A stretch of DNA of 64,000 nucleotides, from assembly GCF_006228385.1 (NCBI RefSeq), contig NZ_CP039852.1, positions 1,938,001 to 2,002,000 on the forward strand, written 5' to 3'. This document shows positions 18,659-26,637 of this stretch, in pieces. Numbering within the stretch: position 1 is the first letter of the stretch; each line of letters begins with the position of its first letter. The notes below the pieces were generated by a model. That model was given only the letters and a program-made list of their open reading frames with translations, was not told the origin of the DNA and did no database searches. This stretch comes from Salinimonas iocasae. GTDB taxonomy: Bacteria; Pseudomonadota; Gammaproteobacteria; Enterobacterales; Alteromonadaceae. The position numbers and the translations under genes are program-made.

Positions 18659-20182
18659 ATGATTTTAGCTGAATCCCCACGCCGGCAGCGGGTGACAAAG
18701 TTAGTTAACTGGGGGCATTGGTTTGCACTGGTTAATATCGCCATCGCCATCATTATTGCATCGGTTTTTATATTCTCTTCGCCGTTGCCTGATACCGCGC
18801 TTGGTACAGCCTATTTATTTGCCAACTGGCTGGGGCATATCAGCTTTATGACGTTTTCGGGGTTCGTGATTTTCATCCTTCCCCTGTGTTATCTGGCCAC
18901 GCGTCCCAATATCATCAAAGCCTGTGCATCAGCAATAGCGGCCATTGGTCTGGCTCTGCTCGCGTTCGATGCCCTGTTATACAATCGGACCGGCTTTCAC
19001 ATCAGCCTGAATTCCGCCACCTTATTAAAAAGTGAGGCGCAAACGCAGATCAGTCAGTTTACCTTGCAGGATTGGGGGTTTCTGGCCTTGCTGTTTATCG
19101 TCTGGCTGGGATTTCAACTAATTCTGGCAAATGCTATCTGGAAGCGTATTGCCCGGTTACAGCAACACAGAATAGGGGCACCGGTTACCAGTTTTTTTGT
19201 GCTTTGCTTTGTCAGCAGTCACGCTATCCACGTGTGGGCTGATGCGCAGTTGTATCAGCCTGTCATTAAACAGGACAATATGTTCCCCCTCTCCTACCCG
19301 GCAACAGCAAAAACAACGATGTCCCGTTACGGCTTGTTAGATCTTGCACGCTATGAGGAAAGAAAGCAGTTACAGTTTGACCCTGATATTCACAAGATCA
19401 CCTATCCAATTAAGCCTGTGTATTGCTCGGTAGAGACTACCAGAACCACATTGATGATTGTACAGACCGATTCGGCTCCCCTGGCGGACTTCTCACAGTA
19501 CAATCTTACTGAAATGAACCAGTATTACTCTACCGCATCGTCTTTAGAAGGACTGGTGATGACAACGTTGTTCGGTGTCCCGGAAATTTATGAGGATACG
19601 TTGCGTGCCGAAAACCCGGTATTGCTCGCTCTGCCGGTAGCATTGCAAACTGCCGTATCCATTCACACGGATGCGCCTTTACCTAATGCACTACTTGAAG
19701 GGTTCAGACAGCCAGTGTCAAACACACACGATGGCTTGCATATCGCGTTTCTGCCGGCTGCAAAAATTAGCGAGATGTTAAATCAGGATGCCTTTGCCCA
19801 GAGTAATATTCTGATTGCATCAGGCTTTCAGCCTGACGGTGGCATTGCCCGAGGCCGTATTCTGACGAACCTGGATATTCAGTCGGGTCTTGCCAGTACC
19901 GAAGATCTTGCACCTACCGTGTTAAATGCATTGGGTTGTTCTGCGCCGGTACCTTACTATTCTACGGGGCAGAATCTGTTATCACCGACACGCAACTGGC
20001 TGGTCAGCACGTCTGGCGAACGCATTGTTGTTATGCACGACAATCAGCGTATTGAGGTGTTAAGTAACGGTAGTTACGAGATAACCGATTTGCAGACCCA
20101 ATCGCGCAGCACTGATAATCTGAATGTTGACCTACTCAGCCGCGCAATTAAGCACCTTACCCGGTTTTCGTCGCCGCAATAA
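18659..20182 (+). CDS. yejM: YejM/PbgA/LapC-like inner-membrane protein, short form
   Basis: In E. coli this essential protein senses lipopolysaccharide at the inner membrane and controls LpxC degradation through LapB. Here residues 1-195 contain the five transmembrane helices of the DUF3413 domain (opening RQRVTKLVNWGHWFALVNI). They are followed by a periplasmic sulfatase-like domain ending near YYSTGQNLL. The protein is 507 residues against about 586 in E. coli, and the periplasmic domain looks reduced: the segment that should carry the sulfatase-fold core is TLMIVQTDSAPLADFSQ, without an evident metal site. Position after yejL supports orthology. Its last 26 bases overlap gmhB on the opposite strand. 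Confidence 0.87.
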   Translation: MILAESPRRQRVTKLVNWGHWFALVNIAIAIIIASVFIFSSPLPDTALGTAYLFANWLGHISFMTFSGFVIFILPLCYLATRPNIIKACASAIAAIGLALLAFDALLYNRTGFHISLNSATLLKSEAQTQISQFTLQDWGFLALLFIVWLGFQLILANAIWKRIARLQQHRIGAPVTSFFVLCFVSSHAIHVWADAQLYQPVIKQDNMFPLSYPATAKTTMSRYGLLDLARYEERKQLQFDPDIHKITYPIKPVYCSVETTRTTLMIVQTDSAPLADFSQYNLTEMNQYYSTASSLEGLVMTTLFGVPEIYEDTLRAENPVLLALPVALQTAVSIHTDAPLPNALLEGFRQPVSNTHDGLHIAFLPAAKISEMLNQDAFAQSNILIASGFQPDGGIARGRILTNLDIQSGLASTEDLAPTVLNALGCSAPVPYYSTGQNLLSPTRNWLVSTSGERIVVMHDNQRIEVLSNGSYEITDLQTQSRSTDNLNVDLLSRAIKHLTRFSSPQ

Positions 20183-20747
20183 TTTGCGGCACCAGCCCCA
20201 GCACCTGCGCTACGTTATCTGCCTGAAATACACAGGCGTTGCTTAACGGTGGCGTGGGTTGCGGCTGCTCGCTAACATAGCACTGGGAACCTAACCCAGC
20301 GGCAGCGCCAGCCTGAATATCACGCCAGCTATCACCTAAAAGAACACTTTTACTTAAGTCTGCACCCAAATCACTGGCAGCACTGAGCAGCATTCCCGGC
20401 CCGGGCTTTCTGCAATCACAGTGTTTTTTGTAAGGCGGGTAAGCCTCTGTCGGGTGATGCGGGCAGAAATATACGGGCATAAAAGGCATGCCCTTTTCAG
20501 CAAAGGCTTCGCGCATCCACTGCGTTAAATTGTGAAAGTCAGATTCAGTGTAATATCCCCGGCCAATACCTGACTGATTGGTTACCACAACAGGCAGAAA
20601 ACCATGCTCAACAAACGCTTCGACGACCTCGAAAATGCCCGGTATAAAATTGAACGCAGCTTTGTTCCCTACATATCCTTTGTCTTCGTTGATGATGCCA
20701 TCTCTGTCCAGAAATAACAGACGGGTTTGCTGGTCATGCTGGTTCAT
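20157..20747 (-). CDS. gmhB: D-glycero-D-manno-heptose-1,7-bisphosphate 7-phosphatase
   Basis: This HAD phosphatase removes the 7-phosphate from heptose bisphosphate in ADP-heptose synthesis for lipopolysaccharide core. The 196-residue product has LFLDRDGIINEDKGYV (nucleophile DxD), VVVTNQSGIGRGYY, the zinc-binding CPHHPTEAYPPYKKHCDCRK loop and LLGDSWRDIQAG. Size agrees with E. coli GmhB (191). Its start overlaps the end of rlmA by four bases, and its 3' end overlaps yejM convergently. The related HisB N-domain is the main alternative, but no histidine biosynthesis genes are present. Confidence 0.9.
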   Translation of the reverse strand: MNQHDQQTRLLFLDRDGIINEDKGYVGNKAAFNFIPGIFEVVEAFVEHGFLPVVVTNQSGIGRGYYTESDFHNLTQWMREAFAEKGMPFMPVYFCPHHPTEAYPPYKKHCDCRKPGPGMLLSAASDLGADLSKSVLLGDSWRDIQAGAAAGLGSQCYVSEQPQPTPPLSNACVFQADNVAQVLGLVPQIIAATKTG

Positions 20748-21565
20748 GATGGCTTACACCAAGTCCTGATCACAAAATCCGCAGTGACCTGTTGCAACGC
20801 TTCAGCTAACGCCTCCCGTTTTTCAGGCTGTAATTTCCAGTACAGTGGCGTCATACCCAGCAGACCTGTACGGCGTTTGTCATCGTGTAAATCCAGACTG
20901 AATTTGACGTGTTGCTGCGCTTTCATGGTAAGCGCTTCGCTGTCAGGTGCACTGATTTCGTGTTTTTGAGGATGCGTGTAGATGTGCTGCTTCAACTCAA
21001 ACAGATGTTCCGGACCCGGATCGACGGTTATCATTACACCATCAGGTTTCATTACCCTGGCATATTCTGCGTGGTCCCCCGGAGCGAAAACTTCCAGCAG
21101 TACATCCTGTGACTCACTCTGCAGCGGCAGATGATATGAGCTGGCCACAACATACTGACTCTCTTTATCCGCTTTTGCTGCGCGCTCTACGCCCACCTTC
21201 GCTATATCGTTGGCAGAAGTGGTCAGTGAGACTTTGTGTGCTGACAACGCCTGACGCAGATAACGAACGTACGCCCCTTCACCGCACCCCGTTTCAAACA
21301 GGCAAACAGCAGACTTGTGCAGCGTTTCTTTGTGAATACATGCTGCCAGTTCAGCCATTAGAGGCGCGTAGCCAGCTGTACTATGAAAATCTTTTCGTGC
21401 GGTAAGCATGACTTTGTCGTCACCAGGCTGCCTGGAGTTCTTATTCTGCACCGGCAGTAAATTAACATAACCACTTTTGGCTTTATCAAAGGTGTGGTTA
21501 TTCTCGCAGTGCCAGAATTTATCTGTAAGTTGGAGTGATTGTTGGCAGAGTGGACATTGCCACAT
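20744..21565 (-). CDS. rlmA: 23S rRNA (guanine-N1)-methyltransferase RlmA
   Basis: It methylates N1 of a helix-35 guanine in 23S rRNA (G745 in E. coli). The 273-residue product starts MWQCPLCQQSLQ, with an N-terminal four-ligand zinc finger (CPLC...CENNH). It continues with the diagnostic KSGYVNLLPVQNKNSRQPGD and a SAM-binding domain (LFETGCGEGAYVRYL). The frame runs open to 21598; the ATG at 21565 is chosen because it aligns with the E. coli start. It is coupled to gmhB downstream. Confidence 0.92.
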   Translation of the reverse strand: MWQCPLCQQSLQLTDKFWHCENNHTFDKAKSGYVNLLPVQNKNSRQPGDDKVMLTARKDFHSTAGYAPLMAELAACIHKETLHKSAVCLFETGCGEGAYVRYLRQALSAHKVSLTTSANDIAKVGVERAAKADKESQYVVASSYHLPLQSESQDVLLEVFAPGDHAEYARVMKPDGVMITVDPGPEHLFELKQHIYTHPQKHEISAPDSEALTMKAQQHVKFSLDLHDDKRRTGLLGMTPLYWKLQPEKREALAEALQQVTADFVIRTWCKPS

Positions 21566-21625
21566 GAAACGTGTTCCGAATTGCAAAAACTGGAACAAAT
21601 GCTAGCAGATAAGCGATGAAAAGCG

Positions 21626-21654
21626 AAACCGGGTGACTTATATCACCCGGTTTT
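21626..21654 (-). terminator. Rho-independent terminator after mmsB
   Basis: AACCGGGTGA and TCACCCGGTT form a 10-bp stem around a six-base loop, a few bases beyond the mmsB stop codon. On the minus strand it is followed by TTTCGCTTTTC. It closes the valine degradation operon and lies just upstream of rlmA. Confidence 0.8.
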
Positions 21655-21661
21655 GCGTGGT

Positions 21662-22552
21662 TTATTTTTCTGATGAAAACATAGAAAAAATGCTGGAGAA
21701 ATCTTTATCAGCGAAACCATTCCCCTGATGTAAACGGTAAAGACTCTGCGCAAGCGCCGCCATTGGCGTTGAAGAACTGCTCTGCGCCGCAGCATTCATT
21801 GCCAGCGTCAGATCCTTATTCATCAGCTTAACCATAAATCCGCCGGCATAGTCGTTAGACGAAGGCACGTTTTCCATCACACCGGGGCACGGGTTATATT
21901 TTTCAAGCGTCCAGTTAGACCCCGAGCTTTGCAACATGATGTCGCTCATGACCTTGGGATCCAATCCGTTATCAATCGCTAACTGTAACGCCTCACTGGT
22001 ACCGGCCATAAGTACAGCAAGAAGCATATTGTTGCAAATTTTAGCGACCTGCCCGGCCCCTAAAGGTCCGGCATGAAAGATATTTTTACCCAGGTGCTCT
22101 AATATCGGGCGCGCCATGGATACGGCTTCATCTGTGCCACCCATAATGAAAGTCAAAGTCCCCGCGGCTGCACCTGCAGTGCCACCGGATACCGGCGCAT
22201 CGACAAAATGCCGGCCAGATGACTCAATGGCCTCACCCACATCTCTGGCGCTTTGTGCATCAATCGTGCTTGAGTCGATTATCAATGCATCAGGCTTCGC
22301 GTGCGGTACTATGCCATCATCACCCAGATAAAGTGATTTAACATGAGTGGCGGCCGGTAACATGCTGATTATGATATCTGCCTCTTTAATCGCTTCCTTC
22401 GCGCTGCCAGCAGGTTTAGCGCCTTTTGCGCACGCTGCTTCCACAGCTGCAGGCACAAGGTCAAATACTGTTACATCACAACCTGCATCAAGCAGATTAG
22501 CCGCCATTGGGCCACCCATATTACCCAGTCCGATAAATGCTATCTTTTTCAT
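21662..22552 (-). CDS. mmsB: 3-hydroxyisobutyrate dehydrogenase
   Basis: It oxidises 3-hydroxyisobutyrate to methylmalonate semialdehyde with NAD+ in valine catabolism. The 296-residue product has the Rossmann motif FIGLGNMGGPMAANLL, the substrate loop DAPVSGGTAGAAAGTLTF and the catalytic Lys in GAGQVAKICNNM. It is the last gene of the operon, overlapping the hydrolase gene by four bases. A second, more distant member of the same superfamily lies at 28350-29207. Confidence 0.93.
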   Translation of the reverse strand: MKKIAFIGLGNMGGPMAANLLDAGCDVTVFDLVPAAVEAACAKGAKPAGSAKEAIKEADIIISMLPAATHVKSLYLGDDGIVPHAKPDALIIDSSTIDAQSARDVGEAIESSGRHFVDAPVSGGTAGAAAGTLTFIMGGTDEAVSMARPILEHLGKNIFHAGPLGAGQVAKICNNMLLAVLMAGTSEALQLAIDNGLDPKVMSDIMLQSSGSNWTLEKYNPCPGVMENVPSSNDYAGGFMVKLMNKDLTLAMNAAAQSSSSTPMAALAQSLYRLHQGNGFADKDFSSIFSMFSSEK

Positions 22553-23691
22553 GATTTTTCTCCCAGTTGCGCCAGAGGATGCGACTCATCCTGCCAGGGG
22601 TCACTGAAAAAGTACTCAACAACTTCTTCAGGTACCGATGCGACGTCATCAAACTTCCATTGCGGTGTATTATCTTTATCAATTAACAATGCCCGGATCC
22701 CTTCCTGAAACTCACCATATTCACCGCAGTGACAGGACACACCAAGCTCGGTCTTAAAGCATTCAGCAAGAGAAAGTGACTGCCCCCGCCTGATTTGTTC
22801 ATACACCAGATGCGCCGTTATCGGTGAGCCCGCTGCCAGCGATTTTTGTGCCTTTGACAGCCACTTGTCGTCATCGGCATCCAGGCTAGAAATGCCTTCA
22901 ACCACCGCCGCCAGAGAGTCTGCCTCACACACGCTATCAATCGCTTGTCTGTGAGGTTCCACCTGCCCGGCCACACGCTCATCCTGCGCAACTTCAAAGC
23001 GTTGCAATACATCAGATACAGATTGGCTGGTCGCTTCGGCGGTCGAAACATCACACTCTGCCAGCGCTTTAAAAATTGCATCTTTATCCTGTGCGTCACA
23101 GTAATGATCAGCAAGGCCAATATACAATGCGTCTGAGGCATTGATACTGGCGCCGGTCAGCCCTAAAAACAGGCCTGTTTTGCCGGGTAAGCGTGGCAGA
23201 AAATAGGTACCGCCAACGTCGGGATATAAGCCTATTGATATCTCAGGCATGGCCAGACGTGATGATTGTGTAACCACGCGGTGCGAGGCACCGGTCATCA
23301 GGCCCATTCCACCGCCCATTACAATACCGTGTCCCCACGCAATAACGGGTTTGTTGTATGTGCGAATGGCGTAATCCAGCGTGTACTCAACGGTAAAAAA
23401 GGTTTTTACAAAATGCGGCACACTGTCAGGGTTATCCTTCATGGCGTTGTACATACTGACAATATCGCCGCCTGCACAAAATGCCTTATCGCCGGTCGCA
23501 TCCATCACCACGAACGCAACCTCATCGCGCTTCGCCCAGGACTTCAGCGCCCCGAGCATAATCTCTGCCATTTCTAAATCCAGTGCATTCAATGCTTTGG
23601 GTTTATTAAGCGTGAGATGTCCGGCCACCTTTCCGTTACTCAGTGGAATTTCACTGACAGTAACAGGTAGTGTCTGACTGTGTTCACTCAT
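22549..23691 (-). CDS. 3-hydroxyisobutyryl-CoA hydrolase (crotonase family)
   Basis: It releases CoA from 3-hydroxyisobutyryl-CoA, the step that keeps valine carbon out of the CoA pathway. The 380 residues are typical of HIBYL-CoA hydrolase, while simple enoyl-CoA hydratases are about 260. Motifs are AFCAGGDIVSMYNAM (oxyanion region), GIVMGGGMGLMTGASHRVV and MPEISIGLYPDVGGTYFLPR with its catalytic Glu/Asp. It sits between the acyl-CoA dehydrogenase and mmsB genes. No separate methacrylyl-CoA hydratase gene is in the cluster. Confidence 0.9.
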   Translation of the reverse strand: MSEHSQTLPVTVSEIPLSNGKVAGHLTLNKPKALNALDLEMAEIMLGALKSWAKRDEVAFVVMDATGDKAFCAGGDIVSMYNAMKDNPDSVPHFVKTFFTVEYTLDYAIRTYNKPVIAWGHGIVMGGGMGLMTGASHRVVTQSSRLAMPEISIGLYPDVGGTYFLPRLPGKTGLFLGLTGASINASDALYIGLADHYCDAQDKDAIFKALAECDVSTAEATSQSVSDVLQRFEVAQDERVAGQVEPHRQAIDSVCEADSLAAVVEGISSLDADDDKWLSKAQKSLAAGSPITAHLVYEQIRRGQSLSLAECFKTELGVSCHCGEYGEFQEGIRALLIDKDNTPQWKFDDVASVPEEVVEYFFSDPWQDESHPLAQLGEKS

Positions 23692-23708
23692 TGCTGTCTC
23701 CTTGGAAC

Positions 23709-24863
23709 TTAAAGCACTTCGCGTTCATCGGCAATCAGGCGACGGCCAATGATAACGCGCATAATTTCATTGGTACCTTCCAGAATCTGATGAACCCGCA
23801 CATCGCGAACATGGCGCTCCAGCGGATATTCTTTGATGTACCCGTATCCACCATGCAGTTGCAATGCTTCATTACAAACCGTGAAGCCTACATCTGTTGC
23901 AAAACGTTTTGCCATTGCACAATACGTGGTTTTATCGGCATCATCATTGTCCAGCTTCCAGGCAGCCAGGCGAACCATCTGCCGCGCCGCTACCAGTTCA
24001 GTTCCCATGTCCGCCAGTTTGAACTGCAAAGCCTGGAAAGCAGCAATAGGTTTACCAAACTGCTCACGCTCCTGCATATAATCACGCGCAGTATTCAGCG
24101 CCTGTTGCGCGGTGCCCAAAGAGCAGGTAGCAATATTAATGCGACCGCCATCCAGCCCCTTCATGGCAAGCTTGAACCCTTCGCCTTCATTGCCTAGCAG
24201 CCATTGCGGATCAAGTTTGACATCTTCAAAGGTGATCATGCGCGTAGGCTGTGCATTCCAGCCCATTTTTTCTTCTGGCTTGCCATAGGAAATACCATCA
24301 GCATCGGCAGGCACCGCGAACGCTGAAACCCCTTTGGCACCGTCCTCACCGGTTCTTGCCATTACCACCAGCACATCGGTACTACCGGCACCAGAGATGA
24401 ACACTTTTGAACCATTAAGCACATAGTGGTCGCCTTCTTTGCGAGCGCTGGTCTTAAGTGATGCCGCATCTGAACCGGCACCCGGCTCAGTCAGACAGTA
24501 AGATGCCAGTTTCTGACCGGTAACCAATGTCTCACACCACATCTGCTTAACCGCATCCTGTCCCCAGGTTGCAATCATCCATGTTGCCATGTTGTGTATG
24601 GTTAGCATTGCCGTTGTCGTGGTGCAGCCCATTGCTAATTGTTCAAAAATAATAGAGGAATCAAGGCGACTCAGACCTAACCCCCCTGCTTCTTCAGGGG
24701 TATAGAGTCCGCAAAAGCCGAGCTCACCAGCCTGTTGAATAGCCTCTACCGGAAAATGGTGTTCACGATCCCACTTCGCTGCATTAGGTGCCAGGACCTC
24801 ACGGGCAAACTGGCGCGCAGTATCAGCAAAAGCCTGTTGATCATCTGTGAGTTCAAAATTCAT
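23709..24863 (-). CDS. Acyl-CoA dehydrogenase, probably isobutyryl-CoA dehydrogenase
   Basis: This FAD enzyme would convert isobutyryl-CoA to methacrylyl-CoA in valine breakdown. The 384-residue product has CLTEPGAGSDAASLKTSA and FISGAGSTDVLVVMART (FAD and substrate contacts), plus the C-terminal HQILEGTNEIMRVIIGR with the Glu of the family. Substrate assignment rests on its position between mmsA (9 bases upstream) and the hydrolase gene, not on residues I can see. It is second in the operon. Confidence 0.88.
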   Translation of the reverse strand: MNFELTDDQQAFADTARQFAREVLAPNAAKWDREHHFPVEAIQQAGELGFCGLYTPEEAGGLGLSRLDSSIIFEQLAMGCTTTTAMLTIHNMATWMIATWGQDAVKQMWCETLVTGQKLASYCLTEPGAGSDAASLKTSARKEGDHYVLNGSKVFISGAGSTDVLVVMARTGEDGAKGVSAFAVPADADGISYGKPEEKMGWNAQPTRMITFEDVKLDPQWLLGNEGEGFKLAMKGLDGGRINIATCSLGTAQQALNTARDYMQEREQFGKPIAAFQALQFKLADMGTELVAARQMVRLAAWKLDNDDADKTTYCAMAKRFATDVGFTVCNEALQLHGGYGYIKEYPLERHVRDVRVHQILEGTNEIMRVIIGRRLIADEREVL

Positions 24864-24872
24864 AACTGCTAC

Positions 24873-26363
24873 TTACCCCAGTGAAATTGTCATATTCGGG
24901 CCGCCAGGGATGTCATCTTCCAGCCAGCGCGATGTGATAGTTTTGGTCTCGGAATAGAAGCGAATCGCTTGTTTGCCGTAAGCGTGCAGATCGCCAAAGA
25001 ACGAGTTTTTCCACCCGGTAAAAGAGAAAAACGGCAGCGGTACAGGAATCGGAATATTAATACCTACCTGCCCAACTGTTACTTCGTGCTGATATTTGCG
25101 TGCTGCGGCGCCATTAGAGGTAAAGATTGAAGTACCGTTTCCGTACGGGTTGTTGTTTACCAGTGTCAGGGCATCATCCAAAGAATCCGCGTTCATGATG
25201 GATAATACCGGTCCGAAAATTTCTTCTTTGTAAATATCCATTTCATCTGTAACGTCACTGAAGACCGTCGGGCCAATCCAGTTTCCGTTTTCGTAACCTT
25301 CTACGGTAAAGTCTGAACCGTCGACCAGGCAGGTTGCGCCCTGCTGTTTACCGCTGTCGATAAGACGTAATACGCGCTCTTTTGCCTGCGGGCTGATAAC
25401 AGGGCCATATGCAGATTCTTTTTGATCCCACGGACCTGGTTTAACCGCTTTGATGCGCTCAGCCAACTCTGGGATCCACTGTTGTGCCTCACCCACAAAT
25501 ACAGCAACAGAAATAGCCATACAGCGTTGACCGGCAGCACCAACAGAAGCACCCACAAGATTATTCAGAACATGCTCTTTATTAGCATCCGGCATAATAA
25601 CGGTATGGTTTTTCGCACCCGCGAAACATTGGGCGCGTTTCATATGCGCCGTAGCGGTACGATAGATATGCTGGCCGACCGGAACAGAACCGACGAATGA
25701 AACCGCTTTAATATCCGGATGGGTTAGCAGCGGCTCGACCTGTTCTTTACCACCATGAATGACATTCAGTACGCCGTCTGGAGCGCCGGCTTCTTTGAAG
25801 AGCTCGGCCAGGCGAACGGGGGTCAGAGGGTCCTGCTCTGAAGGCTTAAGGACAAACGTATTACCACAGGCAATAGCCAGCGGGAACATCCACAAAGGAA
25901 TCATTGCTGGGAAATTAAAAGGAGTAATACCTGCACATACGCCCAGTGGCTGTGTGTAGCTATAAGTATCGATACCACGGGCGACGTTCTCTGCTGTTTC
26001 GCCCATCATCAGTGACGGCACATTCATAGCCTGTTCAACCACTTCAATACCACGCCATACATCGCCCATTGCATCATCAAATGTTTTGCCGGTTTCCTGC
26101 GCAAGCGTTTCAGCGATGTCTTTTTGGTGTTCTTTAAGCAGTGCCTGATAACGCATCATCAGACGGGCACGCTCGGTTACAGGTACATCTTTCCAGGTCT
26201 CAAACGCTGTTTTTGCTGACGCGATAGCCTGAGAGATTTCGTCTTCTGTGGCGCAGGGAGCCTGCGCAATGACTTCATTATTAGCAGGATTCGTAACATC
26301 AATGTGCTGAGTTGCATCAGAGTTTTTGAACTCACCATTGATTAATAAGGGTACATGTTTCAT
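24873..26363 (-). CDS. mmsA: Methylmalonate-semialdehyde dehydrogenase (CoA-acylating)
   Basis: It converts methylmalonate semialdehyde to propionyl-CoA, the last step of the distal valine pathway. The 496-residue product has the aldehyde dehydrogenase fold, with the NAD loop [14 protein letters not shown], the segment [14 protein letters not shown] and the catalytic Cys in [14 protein letters not shown]. The frame is open upstream to 26591. The ATG at 26363 ([12 protein letters not shown]) is preceded by AAAGGAAAC and fits the family start. It is the first gene of mmsA-acd-hydrolase-mmsB and lies downstream of an inverted repeat that may be its operator. Confidence 0.92.
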   Translation of the reverse strand: MKHVPLLINGEFKNSDATQHIDVTNPANNEVIAQAPCATEDEISQAIASAKTAFETWKDVPVTERARLMMRYQALLKEHQKDIAETLAQETGKTFDDAMGDVWRGIEVVEQAMNVPSLMMGETAENVARGIDTYSYTQPLGVCAGITPFNFPAMIPLWMFPLAIACGNTFVLKPSEQDPLTPVRLAELFKEAGAPDGVLNVIHGGKEQVEPLLTHPDIKAVSFVGSVPVGQHIYRTATAHMKRAQCFAGAKNHTVIMPDANKEHVLNNLVGASVGAAGQRCMAISVAVFVGEAQQWIPELAERIKAVKPGPWDQKESAYGPVISPQAKERVLRLIDSGKQQGATCLVDGSDFTVEGYENGNWIGPTVFSDVTDEMDIYKEEIFGPVLSIMNADSLDDALTLVNNNPYGNGTSIFTSNGAAARKYQHEVTVGQVGINIPIPVPLPFFSFTGWKNSFFGDLHAYGKQAIRFYSETKTITSRWLEDDIPGGPNMTISLG

Positions 26364-26415
26364 CGCTGTTTCCTTTGATAAACGGACGTTGGAGACACCA
26401 TAACTCTGGCTCCCC

Positions 26416-26431
26416 TTGACGTAAACGTTAA
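26416..26431 (-). promoter_or_regulatory. Inverted repeat upstream of mmsA, possible LiuR-type box
   Basis: TTGACGTAAACGTTAA is an inverted repeat with one mismatch (TTnACGT-AA-ACGTnAA), centred about 60 bases upstream of the mmsA start. A third ACGT-containing half-site (AAACGTAAG) follows at 26436-26444. LiuR, a MerR-family regulator of branched-chain amino acid catabolism in proteobacteria, is predicted to bind ACGT-rich repeats like this. The match is from memory and the regulator itself is not in the window. Confidence 0.45.
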
Positions 26432-26637
26432 CCATAAACGTAAGGTTGGTTTTTTGTAAACATAATGTGACATGGAAAGCGTCAGATTGCGATGACTGAA
26501 TCAACACATCAGACGAGATAAAATAACAAGTCAGGTGACGGTGAAATGGTGTACTGGTATGCTCGTAAAAATCTTGCTTAATACTGCTCACTGTCGGTAT
26601 TGGCTGTTTGTAGTGAACGTTACTGACAAAATATTAA

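Noticed and set aside
26364..26591. N-terminal extension of mmsA to 26591
   Set aside because: The extra 76 residues do not resemble aldehyde dehydrogenases and would cover the promoter and inverted repeat. The ATG at 26363 has a good ribosome-binding site.
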